DNA of 64,000 nucleotides. Origin: Solibacillus silvestris. GTDB taxonomy: Bacteria; Bacillota; Bacilli; Bacillales_A; Planococcaceae. Made by a program: the position numbers and the translations under genes. The DNA is taken from the NCBI GenBank assembly GCA_001586195.1, contig CP014609.1, positions 3,653,501 through 3,717,500 of the forward strand, in the 5' to 3' direction. Position 1 is the stretch's first letter. Each line of letters begins with the position of its first letter. This document shows positions 1 to 12,676 of this stretch, piece by piece. The notes below the pieces were generated by a model. It was not told where the DNA came from. It saw only the letters and a list, made by a program, of their open reading frames with translations, and made no database searches.

Positions 1-219
1 AAAAAATTTTTATAGGTCGATATAATCGCCAAAATGAGTGATGAGGGCTTGTGTTTCTTTATAGGATTTATACAGTCCAATACTTTTTTACTATTTCTCT
101 ATACTATTTTTTCCCCAAACAAATTGGATGCAAGTGTTGTTAATCAAGCGGTTGCTTATGTTTTGAATTGATAATCGGGGGTATCAACTTACAAGTATTC
201 GTTGGGAGGGGATAGTAAT

Positions 220-807
220 ATGTTTGGCATATCCGATCTCATTTCACTTGTCATTTCTGCATTTATTATCCTGCCTGCAGTTGTATTTATTCGGGAGATG
301 GGATACGTAATAGTCAGTTGGCTTTTCGGAGTAATTAAACCAAGAGTAACGATCGGATCCGGGCGTAGAGTTTTTAAGTTTGGTATGTTCGATATCCGCA
401 GTTGCTATCATTTTTATAGCTGGTTTTCGTATGACAAATTAAAACATGAAAATAAGTTTGCCTATATTAGCATTTATTCGGGACCTATTTTAATCAATCT
501 TATAATAGGTCTTACGATTAATTTTCTAATTGCTAATGGGGTGATTGAAGAATATAAAACATTTTGGGATCGCTTTGTTTTTTATGCATTTTATTATGTA
601 TTATTCGATGCAGTTCCAATGACCACATTTAACGGAAAACCAAATAACGGGATGATAATTTATAAGATGATTCGTTATGGAAAGCGGATCGACTCATCTA
701 AGGAACACATTCTCCCCTCAACATCGGAAGTGGAGAAAGAATACCAGGAATACATGAAAGAAATTGACGAAAATGAAAAGAAGGTAAATAAGGAAAATCA
801 TTACTAA
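220..807 (+). CDS. M50 (site-2 protease)-like integral membrane protein lacking the HExxH motif
   Basis: The 195-residue protein starts at the ATG at 220, seven bases after a GGGAGGGG ribosome site; an upstream in-frame TTG at 202 overlaps that site and is less likely. It has a hydrophobic N-terminal helix, a second helix near residues 90-110 and a third near 120-140. The first helix carries VFIREMGYVI where M50 zinc proteases have a HExGH motif in the same hydrophobic setting. A later segment, VPMTTFNGKPNNG, resembles the family's C-terminal P-x-x-x-DG metal-binding loop but lacks the Asp. The tail is charged (Glu/Lys) and probably cytoplasmic. I infer an inactive or repurposed site-2-protease relative. 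The call rests on motif layout only; it stands alone, with no partner gene beside it. Confidence 0.55.
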   Translation: MFGISDLISLVISAFIILPAVVFIREMGYVIVSWLFGVIKPRVTIGSGRRVFKFGMFDIRSCYHFYSWFSYDKLKHENKFAYISIYSGPILINLIIGLTINFLIANGVIEEYKTFWDRFVFYAFYYVLFDAVPMTTFNGKPNNGMIIYKMIRYGKRIDSSKEHILPSTSEVEKEYQEYMKEIDENEKKVNKENHY

Positions 808-886
808 ATCAATCGGCTTGTAATTGCCGAACCAAAATGTTAAATGATATAACCTGTTTGCAATTTGAAAAGTAACTTTCAATAAA

Positions 887-916
887 AAAGAACCAAGGCT
901 TATGCCTTAGTTCTTT
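887..916. terminator. Bidirectional intrinsic terminator
   Basis: The inverted repeat AAAGAACCAAGGC / GCCTTAGTTCTTT has a four-base loop, with A-rich and T-rich flanks. It lies between two convergent genes and can serve the M50-like gene and the small gene on the opposite strand. Confidence 0.7.
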
Positions 917-949
917 AATTCAATGTACAAAATAGATGTCAAATATAAA

Positions 950-1174
950 TTAGTTCCAGGCAGTTCGTTCACTTTCAGCCTCGTTCATGCCTGTTTTATT
1001 TCTTTTAGCAGGAACATTGCTTTCTTTTGCTGGAGCTGCATTAAAAATAAAATCAAGTTCTGATACAAACTCTTCTTGCTTGGAGTTTTTACGATTTTGA
1101 TTTACTTCTAGCTTATTCGCACTTTGCTTGCGACTTGCTTTTGCATAGTTGCGTTTAGAATCTATATTTGACAT
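950..1174 (-). CDS. Small hydrophilic protein of unknown function
   Basis: A 74-residue product starting MSNIDSKRNY, rich in Asn, Lys, Ser, Ala and Glu, with no membrane segment and no cysteine. The ATG at 1174 sits six bases after a GGAGG site; another ATG at 1180 abuts the site and is unlikely to be used. The composition and the FVSELDF stretch faintly recall gamma-type small acid-soluble spore proteins, but the similarity is too weak to assign. It has its own terminator and a long 5' region with a 12-bp inverted repeat, so it appears monocistronic. Confidence 0.5.
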   Translation of the reverse strand: MSNIDSKRNYAKASRKQSANKLEVNQNRKNSKQEEFVSELDFIFNAAPAKESNVPAKRNKTGMNEAESERTAWN

Positions 1175-1199
1175 ATCCATCCTCCATTGATTTTTATTT

Positions 1200-1234
1200 G
1201 AAAAGTATAAAAATCTTTTCCCTTTATACTTTTC
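1200..1234 (-). promoter_or_regulatory. 12-bp perfect inverted repeat in the 5' region of the small gene
   Basis: GAAAAGTATAAA at 1200-1211 is perfectly repeated in inverse at 1223-1234 with an 11-base spacer, about 20 bases upstream of the ribosome site of the small minus-strand gene. It could be a 5'UTR hairpin or an operator. The rest of 1235-1508 is AT-rich, with no ORF or clear promoter recognised. Confidence 0.4.
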
Positions 1235-1523
1235 ATTTTAAAGTTTAACCACTCTTACTTCCTTTTATTAAAAATATATACAATCTCCTTTCCCAAATTA
1301 GTGAATTAGTTCCCACCTTTTTTTATCTCTCGTATGAAAGTTCTACTATTTTACCAAATTACTAGGAAGATAGATTTACCCTATATTTACCATACTGATA
1401 CTATTTATCAATCTTTTGGGAAATACAGAAATTTCGATATTCGGATAAATTCAATTGTGATAAATTGGTAATACCGCATTAAACAGAATAGTGCGAAAAT
1501 TTAATGCAAAGGGGAAATGAGGA

Positions 1524-5324
<3,801 letters not shown>

Positions 5325-5331
5325 TTAATAT

Positions 5332-5379
5332 AGCCAAGTTTAAGCTTCATCCCCGATGGAGCCTAAACTTGGCTTTTTT
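5332..5379 (+). terminator. Intrinsic terminator of the S8 protease gene
   Basis: A long stem pairs AGCCAAGTTTA with TAAACTTGGCT and is followed by TTTTTT, eight bases after the stop codon. Confidence 0.85.
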
Positions 5380-5426
5380 GTCCTACGAAGAAAAAGGATG
5401 CTTTTATTAAAGCACCCCTTCACACT

Positions 5427-6710
5427 TTATCCTATTACTATTTCTTTTTTCTTATTAAACTCTTCGTTTTCCAAGTTCACTTTTTCAGGTTTAACAACGA
5501 ATATACTAATTAAAGTAGCAAGCGTAAACAAAGCTGCAATTACGTATAATACCATGTCATAAGATTGGGTTTTTTCAAGAATAATGGCACTTAGCTGGTT
5601 GCCTGTCAATCCTGCAAACGCCCATGCAGATAAGGCTAAGCCATGCACAGTTGAGATACTGTCGATACCAAAGCGGTCTGATAACAGTGGCGGCAACGAT
5701 GAGAATCCTCCCCCGTAACCTGCATTCACAATACAAAGTAAGGCAATGATAAGAATGGCCATGGAATTATTTATTCCATCAAATATAACGGTACATAAAA
5801 TAATGACAATGGAAGAAATGAAAATAATTTTATAAATGGAGTTCCGATCTTTTAAACGGTCCCCCCAAGAAGAAAATGCAATTCGTCCGCCTGCATTAAA
5901 AATAGCTGTGAGCGAACTAACTAAACCAATCGCTCCAAATCCAATGAAAGATAAAATGCCTTTTTCCTGTGAAATTAACGCTAAGCCACATGTAATGTTA
6001 ATATAGAACATCAGCCAAATACCGATAAATGTCTTATTCGTTAATACTTTTCTATAACTAAAGCTTTGCATTTGTAAACTTTCTTCTTCATATCCAGCCG
6101 GTTTCTTTAAAATTAAGTGTCCGACAACCATCATTACTAAATAGATTGCTGCCAAAATATAAAACATAGTATAGATATTTGTCGGATTCACTAAAATACC
6201 TTCACTATTGCGATCACCAAGTAACTTTTCCATTAATGGACTTGCAATAACTTTTGCTAAGCCAAATCCTGCAACAGCAAGACCCGTTGCTAATCCCTTT
6301 TGTTCTTTAAACCAAAGCATCAGTGTTTTTACAGGTGTTAAATAGCCGATTCCAAGCCCAATCCCCATAACAACCCCATATGAAATATAAATTCCGATTA
6401 AGGATTTTTGATAAATAAAGAATCCTGTTGCTGCCATCCCTACAACAAAAAATATGGCCGCAAGCAAGGATGACTTATGAATATCTTTTTCAACAAATTT
6501 CCCGCCAAAAGCAGCAGACATACCAAGAACAAAAATAGCTATACTGAATGCCCATTCCACTTCACTGACAGGTTTTCCGATGTAAGAGGCAATATCACCC
6601 TTAAATAATGACCAGCAATAAACTGTACCAATACTACAGTGAATCAATAAAGCCGGAATGACAGCACGCATCCACTTGTTTTCAAACTTTCCCACATTAA
6701 AACTCCTCAT
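5427..6710 (-). CDS. OFA-family MFS transporter (oxalate/formate antiporter-like)
   Basis: A 427-residue protein with about twelve hydrophobic helices. Its N-terminal SIGTVYCWSLF segment, the GIGLGIGYLTPV stretch in the first half and the GGGFSSLPPLLSDRFG loop in the second are typical of the oxalate:formate antiporter (OFA) branch of the major facilitator superfamily. It would act in the plasma membrane on a small organic anion; the substrate cannot be read from sequence. It stands alone on the minus strand, with an AT-rich upstream region carrying a perfect 9-bp inverted repeat that may be an operator. Confidence 0.85.
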   Translation of the reverse strand: MRSFNVGKFENKWMRAVIPALLIHCSIGTVYCWSLFKGDIASYIGKPVSEVEWAFSIAIFVLGMSAAFGGKFVEKDIHKSSLLAAIFFVVGMAATGFFIYQKSLIGIYISYGVVMGIGLGIGYLTPVKTLMLWFKEQKGLATGLAVAGFGLAKVIASPLMEKLLGDRNSEGILVNPTNIYTMFYILAAIYLVMMVVGHLILKKPAGYEEESLQMQSFSYRKVLTNKTFIGIWLMFYINITCGLALISQEKGILSFIGFGAIGLVSSLTAIFNAGGRIAFSSWGDRLKDRNSIYKIIFISSIVIILCTVIFDGINNSMAILIIALLCIVNAGYGGGFSSLPPLLSDRFGIDSISTVHGLALSAWAFAGLTGNQLSAIILEKTQSYDMVLYVIAALFTLATLISIFVVKPEKVNLENEEFNKKKEIVIG

Positions 6711-6753
6711 TATTCATTTAACCAAAAACACGAACTTTAATTAGAAATAAATA

Positions 6754-6779
6754 AATATAGTTCGTATATAAACTATATT
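6754..6779. promoter_or_regulatory. Candidate operator: 9-bp perfect inverted repeat
   Basis: AATATAGTT at 6754-6762 and AACTATATT at 6771-6779 are perfect inverse copies with an 8-base spacer, 44 bases upstream of the OFA transporter start. The spacing suits a dimeric regulator. The surrounding 6711-6948 is very AT-rich and has no recognisable gene. Confidence 0.45.
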
Positions 6780-6948
6780 ATTAATTATAATAAGTGATTT
6801 ATAGATTAAATATTTTATTTTCACGAACATTAACAAAGTGATTATATAATAATATTCATGATAAATGAATAATAATTTTAATATAATTTTTAAATTGCTA
6901 GAAATGATTCATATATTATTCAAATTATTCTGTACTTTAGAAAATAAA

Positions 6949-6978
6949 AAACAGCCTAATTTAGTAATTAGACTGTTT
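6949..6978 (-). terminator. Intrinsic terminator after the DUF4230 gene
   Basis: AAACAG-C-CTAAT pairs with ATTAG-ACTGTTT around a short loop. On the minus strand it is followed by a T-rich run. Confidence 0.65.
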
Positions 6979-7024
6979 GAAGCAGCAAAATATATCTTCT
7001 TGTTTAATCGGGTAGAATTAAAAT

Positions 7025-7768
7025 CTATTTAAATGTTATTTTCACAGCATAACCTAGATTTCGGAAAAAACCTGCGAGAACTTTCTCCGCACTTTTTTCT
7101 GCTGACTCCAGCAACCCGATTTCAATGGCTTCATCTTTAATTTGCTTTTGCGCTACTGCTGCCAGATTATATCCCTCATCCCACTTCACTTCCCCACGGA
7201 ATAATCCTTCGTCCGAGAAAGTTTTGACATCTTCCATTTGAATAGCAGGATCCTGTATCAGTGTTGCTCGTGGCAGGACAATCTCTAACTCTTTATCATC
7301 TTCGTTGATTTTGATATCATCCGAAGTTATTCCTTTAAGATCAACACCTGCAATGACTGTGGCAGGGACAATTAATAATAACTCTCTTTTTGTACCTGGT
7401 AAATTAACCGAAATATCATTTCCGAACAGCTTATTATCCTTTTGTTCAATGACTACTTTCACATGTGCTTCAGCCGTTGCGAGCGTTGCTAATTCCTGAA
7501 CCTGTTCTACAAATACTGTACTATCTTTTTTCAATTTATTTCCGAAAAATAACCAAGTACCTCCAAAGGTAATGAGTATTAGGAGCAGTGCAATTAATAA
7601 AATCTTAAATCCCCAAAATTTAAATATAACCTTAAATATTGCTCCGGAAATATTGGCGTTTCCTCTGTGCTGTCCTATAACCGCTGTGGCAGCACTTTCT
7701 TCCTCACCCTTTTTCAATTCCTTCAATACTTGTTCAATTTGTGTTAATGCTTCTTCTTTTTTACTCAT
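7025..7768 (-). CDS. DUF4230-type membrane-anchored protein
   Basis: A 247-residue protein with a charged N-terminal region (1-40), a single membrane helix at about 53-75 and an extracytoplasmic C-terminal domain. The domain contains hydrophobic strands and a VPATVIAGVDL stretch of the kind seen in DUF4230 proteins, whose function is unknown. Start: ATG at 7768 after GGGGGGAGATGCC. It is monocistronic with its own terminator. The family call is from memory of motif style, so moderate confidence. Confidence 0.6.
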   Translation of the reverse strand: MSKKEEALTQIEQVLKELKKGEEESAATAVIGQHRGNANISGAIFKVIFKFWGFKILLIALLLILITFGGTWLFFGNKLKKDSTVFVEQVQELATLATAEAHVKVVIEQKDNKLFGNDISVNLPGTKRELLLIVPATVIAGVDLKGITSDDIKINEDDKELEIVLPRATLIQDPAIQMEDVKTFSDEGLFRGEVKWDEGYNLAAVAQKQIKDEAIEIGLLESAEKSAEKVLAGFFRNLGYAVKITFK

Positions 7769-7999
7769 GGCATCTCCCCCCTTCCCGATATCTTGTTAAG
7801 GAAAATTAAATTATAGTTTCCAGATTTATACTTGAATATCATATCAAATTATTTACCTTTATTAGTACTAAAAGAGGTGACTACGAGATATAACTCAAAA
7901 GGTGTAATCATTTTTCATTTTTTTCAAATCTTGTTAATAGCAATTTTCATTAAATACATTTAAACTATCGAATGGAATTATATTAAGAGAGGTTACAAA

Positions 8000-8653
8000 A
8001 TGAAAAAACAATCGTTGTTTATACGAGGAACTCTATTTGCAGCAATTTTAACAGGTTTATTCTTTGCACTTTACAAAAGCGGTATTTCTGTTTCCGATCT
8101 GTCACCCCAGCTTATTTTAGAGCTTGCTCATAATAATCTAACTATCGTTATTTTAATAATGATGTTATTAATGCTCTTGCAAAACTTATTTACATTTATT
8201 CCGTTAATTTTAGTTATCACAATTAATATTGCATTATTCGGGTTTTGGCGCGGTTATTTTTTTAGTACATTCAGCAGTGTTATTGGAAGTACATCGATTT
8301 TCATTTCCATCCGCTATTTTTTTGCAAACTTAATTACTTCGGAAAAACTAAAAAAATATGAGCAGAAAATCAATCAAAACAGCTTTCTATTTGTTCTTTC
8401 AGGCCGTATTTTGCCATTCCTTCCTACGAATCTAATAAACATCGTATCCGGCTTAAGCAAAATGAAAATATCGTATTTTATCTCAGCTACTACAATTGGT
8501 AACATGATTTATGGACTTATATTAGCCTCTATTTCTTTTGGAATTGTCTCTGTCTCACAGCAATATAGACAACTATTTTATGTGATTATTGCAATTGCCG
8601 CCATTATCGTTGCGGTCCGATTCATTAAAAAGCAACGTACAAGCAGTATTTAA
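8000..8653 (+). CDS. TVP38/TMEM64 (DedA-like, VTT domain) membrane protein
   Basis: A 217-residue protein with about six hydrophobic segments. The central FIPLILVITINIALFGFWRG segment, the following Ser/Gly-rich helix (SSVIGSTSIF) and the re-entrant-like segment SGRILPFLPTNLINIVSGLS fit the VTT domain of TVP38/TMEM64 proteins, which are linked to lipid scrambling or transport. It starts at ATG 8000 after AGAGAGG and is followed at once by a hairpin terminator, so it is monocistronic. The substrate is unknown. Confidence 0.8.
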   Translation: MKKQSLFIRGTLFAAILTGLFFALYKSGISVSDLSPQLILELAHNNLTIVILIMMLLMLLQNLFTFIPLILVITINIALFGFWRGYFFSTFSSVIGSTSIFISIRYFFANLITSEKLKKYEQKINQNSFLFVLSGRILPFLPTNLINIVSGLSKMKISYFISATTIGNMIYGLILASISFGIVSVSQQYRQLFYVIIAIAAIIVAVRFIKKQRTSSI

Positions 8654-8682
8654 AAAAGAAGGTATTATACCTTCTTTTTTTA
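8652..8682 (+). terminator. Intrinsic terminator of the TVP38-type gene
   Basis: AAAAAAGAAGGTAT pairs with ATACCTTCTTTTTT immediately after the stop codon. It could also work for the convergent TetR gene. Confidence 0.8.
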
Positions 8683-8703
8683 TTGCGCTAATTACACAAC
8701 AGC

Positions 8704-9294
8704 CTAATTATTTTTCTTTTGGATAAAGGAAATAATATCAATATACAATGCAGTCATCTCTTCAGGGGTCTTGTCTAAATTATTTTGAACCCATTGTTCA
8801 ATTAATCCTAAAAAAGCAGATGTAATAAAGGCTAAAAAGTACTCCATCGGGACCTTTAAATTTGCATTAAAGCTTTCATTCCCCTCCAAGTTTACACGCA
8901 CTTTTTCTGAAAAGGCTGCTCTAAACCGAAGATGAAAACCCGCTCTTCCATGTTCACTTAAAAAGATTTTTAAAAATGGTGCCTGCATTTTTATCGAATT
9001 AAATAATGCGGAAGCTAATTGCTCTTGTCCTTTTTCAAACGTATGTGTAGATGAGTAGTTTAATTGCAATTCATCAATATGATCCCCTAGCTCTTCAAAC
9101 AGTTGTAATTCAATCTGATTTAGCAAATCAAACTTATCGATAAAGTGTAAATAAAACGTTCCACGATTAATCTTGGCTGTTTTCGCAATATCCCCTACTG
9201 TAATTGAATCAAAAGTTTTCTTTTCCAGCATCTCCATAAATGATTTTTGAATAAGCTCTTTTGTTCTTCGATTTTTTTCTGTATAAACGCTCAA
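8704..9294 (-). CDS. TetR/AcrR-family transcriptional regulator
   Basis: A 196-residue regulator. The N-terminal helix-turn-helix contains ITVGDIAKTAKINRGTFYLHF (about residues 32-52), the classic TetR recognition region; the rest is an all-helical ligand/dimer domain. I place the start at TTG 9294 (MSVYTEKNRR), about eight bases after AGAGGG; an upstream TTG at 9315 is also in frame. It is divergent from the YhgE-like membrane protein, as in the B. subtilis yhgD/yhgE arrangement. I infer it represses that gene, through sites in the 130-bp gap. Confidence 0.85.
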   Translation of the reverse strand: MSVYTEKNRRTKELIQKSFMEMLEKKTFDSITVGDIAKTAKINRGTFYLHFIDKFDLLNQIELQLFEELGDHIDELQLNYSSTHTFEKGQEQLASALFNSIKMQAPFLKIFLSEHGRAGFHLRFRAAFSEKVRVNLEGNESFNANLKVPMEYFLAFITSAFLGLIEQWVQNNLDKTPEEMTALYIDIISFIQKKNN

Positions 9295-9328
9295 AAAAAC
9301 ACCCTCTTTCACCAAAAATGAACAATCT

Positions 9329-9399
9329 GTTTATTTTGTTGATTGCTTTGATTTCCCCTTAAATTATAAAATAAACGAGTAATAATAAACAACATGTTG
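9329..9399. promoter_or_regulatory. Divergent control region with palindromes for the TetR/YhgE-like pair
   Basis: Two elements stand out between the divergent genes: TGTTTATT at 9329-9336 with an inverse copy AATAAACA at 9384-9391, and the perfect 10-bp palindrome CAACATGTTG at 9390-9399, 26 bases before the plus-strand start. These are plausible operator halves for the adjacent TetR protein. Confidence 0.35.
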
Positions 9400-9424
9400 A
9401 AATTTGAGAAAGGATGAAATTCAT

Positions 9425-10573
9425 TTGAGATTATTTAAAGAAAAATTAGCATGGGCTGCTCCTATTGCTGTTATATTAATCATTGCACTATTTTCGGTAA
9501 ACTTATTCGCACAAGGAAATCCACAAGTAAAAAATCTGCCGGTTGCTCTTATTGTTAACGATGAGGGGCAACACGTTGAAACTGTTCGCGAGGCTGTTGA
9601 ACAAATGAGTAAAGGTATAGACGGTGCAGAACCCGTTATAGCATTTACAAATGAGAATGAAGAAAATATCAAGGCACTTTTTGCAGATAAAAAGTATTAT
9701 GCAGCACTTGTCATTCCTGAAGGCTACAATGACACATTACAAAATGCACTAACAAACAATGAAGCGGCAAAGCTTCAAATATATATTAACCAAGGCTTTA
9801 ATATGACAGGTGCAAACTTTGCAAAAACTGCTTTAAACGGTTTTGTAAATGAGGTAAATAGTCAATATTCCGCCAACTTCCTAGCTCAGCTTGGCACTGA
9901 AAAAATTGATGCTGCACAGGCTTCTGTTTTAGTAAATCCAATTGTTCCTGAAGAAAAAATATACAATGCTATTACAGCTTCTACTGCAAATGGTAGTGCT
10001 CCAACTTTATTGGCAGTACCTGCATGGGTAGGTGCGTTAATCGGTGGATTCATTGTATTTTTAGCAACATCAGGCATCTTTAAGAAAGAACTGTTAACAC
10101 GTAAACAAACATTAGGCCTTATTGGCGGGCAAGTATTATTCGGCATTATTATCGCCCTATTCTCAGGCTTTACTGTTGCAACACTTGCACAGATCGCCGG
10201 TATTAACATGCCAAGCTACTTCCTAGTTGCCTTCTTTGTATCATTTGCGGCATTCTGTTTCTACTTATTAGTATCAGCAATTACCGCATGGATCGGCAAA
10301 CCGGCCATTACATTATTCATGGTTGTCATGCTTTTAGGTATGGGTGTTCTTATGACACCACAGGAAATGCTTCCAAGTTTCTTCGTAAACTTCATTCGTC
10401 CTTGGGTACCAATTCGCTTTGCTTCTGAAGGTTTACGAGAAATTTTCTATTTCGGTAGCGGATTTTACACAGGCGCATCCTTTAACACAATTTTAGGAAT
10501 TGGTATTGCAGGTTTGGTTATTTTCTTACTGTCTATTTTCAAACCGGTAAAAGTTAAAGAACAACAGAACTAA
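9425..10573 (+). CDS. Short YhgE/Pip-like ABC-2-type membrane protein
   Basis: A 382-residue protein with one N-terminal helix (about 10-30), a soluble extracytoplasmic region (about 35-190) that opens with the KNLPVALIVNDEGQ motif of YhgE/Pip proteins, and five or so C-terminal helices (about 200-375) of ABC-2 permease type. The B. subtilis YhgE is roughly twice as long; this one lacks the long central region. The chosen start is TTG 9425 after AAAGGATG; a TTG at 9404 has no ribosome site. An export or stress role under TetR control is inferred. No ATPase gene is adjacent. Confidence 0.75.
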   Translation: MRLFKEKLAWAAPIAVILIIALFSVNLFAQGNPQVKNLPVALIVNDEGQHVETVREAVEQMSKGIDGAEPVIAFTNENEENIKALFADKKYYAALVIPEGYNDTLQNALTNNEAAKLQIYINQGFNMTGANFAKTALNGFVNEVNSQYSANFLAQLGTEKIDAAQASVLVNPIVPEEKIYNAITASTANGSAPTLLAVPAWVGALIGGFIVFLATSGIFKKELLTRKQTLGLIGGQVLFGIIIALFSGFTVATLAQIAGINMPSYFLVAFFVSFAAFCFYLLVSAITAWIGKPAITLFMVVMLLGMGVLMTPQEMLPSFFVNFIRPWVPIRFASEGLREIFYFGSGFYTGASFNTILGIGIAGLVIFLLSIFKPVKVKEQQN

Positions 10574-10578
10574 CATAT

Positions 10579-10620
10579 TAAAAAACGTTATTTTGCATTC
10601 AGCGCAAAATAACGTTTTTT
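10579..10620. terminator. Bidirectional intrinsic terminator
   Basis: AAAAAACGTTATTTTG pairs with CAAAATAACGTTTTTT between the convergent YhgE-like and symporter genes. Confidence 0.85.
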
Positions 10621-10666
10621 ATTTATTATTTAATTTCTTTGTACATTAAACTGCGCTCTGAATTCT

Positions 10667-12334
10667 TTATTCTTTCGATGACCCGTCATTTAAATAAACT
10701 TCACCGTCTTTATAAACCATTTGTTCTGGATAACGCAGGTTTATAACTGCATCTTGAAGTTCTTGTGAAGGAGCCCGTGTTGAAAGCGAAACAATAATAT
10801 TAGTAGCGAAGGCAGCAATTGCTCCGAAAATACCAGCACCTGTATCAATGATGCCTAATATAGTAAACCCACCGTACTTCGCACTAAAGATGTAGATAAG
10901 TGTTACCGCTAATCCGACAAGCATTCCCGCTATTGTTCCTTTTGCATTAGCACGCTTCCACCAGACACCTAAAACGAGTGCTGGGAAGAAGGTACCTGTT
11001 GCAAGCGCGAATGCCCATGCAACAATTTGAGTAATGGCACCAGGTGGGTTTAATGCAATAATACCAGCCAACAGTGTTGCCACAACAATTGAAATACGTC
11101 CTATTAACAGGCGTTTTTGTTCAGAGGCTTGTGGATTGATGATGCGATAATAAATATCGTGTGCAAATGACGAGGATATAGAAATCATTAAACCACCAGC
11201 TGTAGATAATGCGGCTGCCATTGCGCCTGCTGCCACGAGTCCAATAACAAACACACCTAGGTTTGCGATTTCAGGTGTTGCCATTACGACAATATCGTTG
11301 GCTATTTGCAGTTCTAGCCATTGAAGAATGCCATCACCATTCGTATCGGCTATCCCTAATTTGCCTGTATCAATCCATGATTGAGTCCAAGCCGGTAGCT
11401 CAGCAATTTTTCTACCAGCCACTTCCGTCATTAAAATAAAGCGAGCAAAAGCGGCATAAGCTGGTGCGCTAAAATATAAAAGCCCGATAAAAACTAATGC
11501 CCATGCACCTGACCAACGAGCCGCCTTCATAGTACCTACTGTATAAAAACGTACGATTACATGCGGAAGTCCAGCTGTACCACACATTAACGTAAACATA
11601 AGAGCTAAAAACTGCCACTTAGTTCCATTTGTAAAAGGTGCAAAATACTCCGAAATACCGAGTTCCCGGTCGAGTTCACCCATTTTCGTTAAAATTTCAC
11701 CATAGGAAATCCATGGTAAGGGATTACTAGTCAAATGGAATGACATAAAAATAACAGGTACTAAATATGCGATAATTAAAATCACGTATTGTGCTACTTG
11801 AGTCCAAGTAATACCTTTCATACCACCAAATGCAGCATAAAATGCAATGAGCACAACGCCGATTAGCGTTCCAATTTTCGCATCAATTTCAAAGAGACGT
11901 CCAATTACTACACCAGAACCTGATAGCTGTCCGATTGAATACGTGAAGCTTATAATAATTGTACATATAGCTGCTATTATTAGTGCTGCTTTACTATTAA
12001 AACGGTCTCCAATAAATTCTGGCACAGTATAGCGACCAAATTTACGAAGCTGCGGTGCAAGTAATATCGTTAAAAATAAATATCCGCCAGTCCATCCCAT
12101 AATATAAGCCAATCCATCATAGCCAAGTAACATGATCGTACCAGCCATCCCGATAAAGGATGCTGCACTCATCCAGTCTGCCCCAATTGCCATCCCATTA
12201 AAAATTGGTGGCACTCCACGACCAGCAACATAGAAGTCCGATGTTTGCTTAGCAGTGTTATAAACTGCAATCCAAATATATAAAGCAAATGTAGCCAGTA
12301 TAATTAACATTGACACTATAAATTGAGTATCCAT
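10667..12334 (-). CDS. Sodium:solute symporter large subunit (VC_2705/ActP-like)
   Basis: A 555-residue membrane protein with about 13 helices of the SSS superfamily. MGWTGGYLFLTILLAPQLRK, the RFNSKAALI segment and the VGLVAAGAMAAALSTAGGLM helix are typical of the ActP/VC_2705 branch, which moves short-chain organic anions with Na+. It starts at ATG 12334 after GGGAGGT. It follows the DUF4212 small-subunit gene by 16 bp, and such pairs act together. The C-terminal tail (about 520-555) is hydrophilic. The true substrate is unknown; acetate or a similar monocarboxylate is plausible. Confidence 0.88.
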   Translation of the reverse strand: MDTQFIVSMLIILATFALYIWIAVYNTAKQTSDFYVAGRGVPPIFNGMAIGADWMSAASFIGMAGTIMLLGYDGLAYIMGWTGGYLFLTILLAPQLRKFGRYTVPEFIGDRFNSKAALIIAAICTIIISFTYSIGQLSGSGVVIGRLFEIDAKIGTLIGVVLIAFYAAFGGMKGITWTQVAQYVILIIAYLVPVIFMSFHLTSNPLPWISYGEILTKMGELDRELGISEYFAPFTNGTKWQFLALMFTLMCGTAGLPHVIVRFYTVGTMKAARWSGAWALVFIGLLYFSAPAYAAFARFILMTEVAGRKIAELPAWTQSWIDTGKLGIADTNGDGILQWLELQIANDIVVMATPEIANLGVFVIGLVAAGAMAAALSTAGGLMISISSSFAHDIYYRIINPQASEQKRLLIGRISIVVATLLAGIIALNPPGAITQIVAWAFALATGTFFPALVLGVWWKRANAKGTIAGMLVGLAVTLIYIFSAKYGGFTILGIIDTGAGIFGAIAAFATNIIVSLSTRAPSQELQDAVINLRYPEQMVYKDGEVYLNDGSSKE

Positions 12335-12350
12335 AAATTACCTCCCTTCA

Positions 12351-12653
12351 TTAGTGATTCATCATATTGTTTGCGCCTATCTCTTCATTTCGCGCTTCAC
12401 TAATTCCATACTTTTTATCAATTTTGTCTCCAACAATTGCATTTACAAAAAGTAAAATAATGAAAGTAAGTAAAGCTCCAATTGCCCCCATAAAATAGTG
12501 GAATGGGAACCCTAAAAATTGAACTTCAGTTAATGAGTCTGCAAGCGCTACCATAACAAAAGACACTAAAAACCAAATAACAAAATAAATAGCCATGTAC
12601 GTATTTTTCTCACGGAAATAGGCATCAGCAACTTTTTTGTCAATTTTTTTCAT
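12351..12653 (-). CDS. DUF4212 symporter small subunit
   Basis: A 100-residue protein with two membrane helices (about 20-40 and 55-80). YFREKNTYMAIYFVIWFLVS and the FPFHYFMGAIGA segment are characteristic of the small subunits paired with VC_2705-type sodium:solute symporters. It starts at ATG 12653 after AGAAGG. It lies directly upstream of the large subunit in one operon, probably after a 58-residue membrane ORF. Confidence 0.88.
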   Translation of the reverse strand: MKKIDKKVADAYFREKNTYMAIYFVIWFLVSFVMVALADSLTEVQFLGFPFHYFMGAIGALLTFIILLFVNAIVGDKIDKKYGISEARNEEIGANNMMNH

Positions 12654-12676
12654 CTAGACCTTCTTTCTTCAAATTT

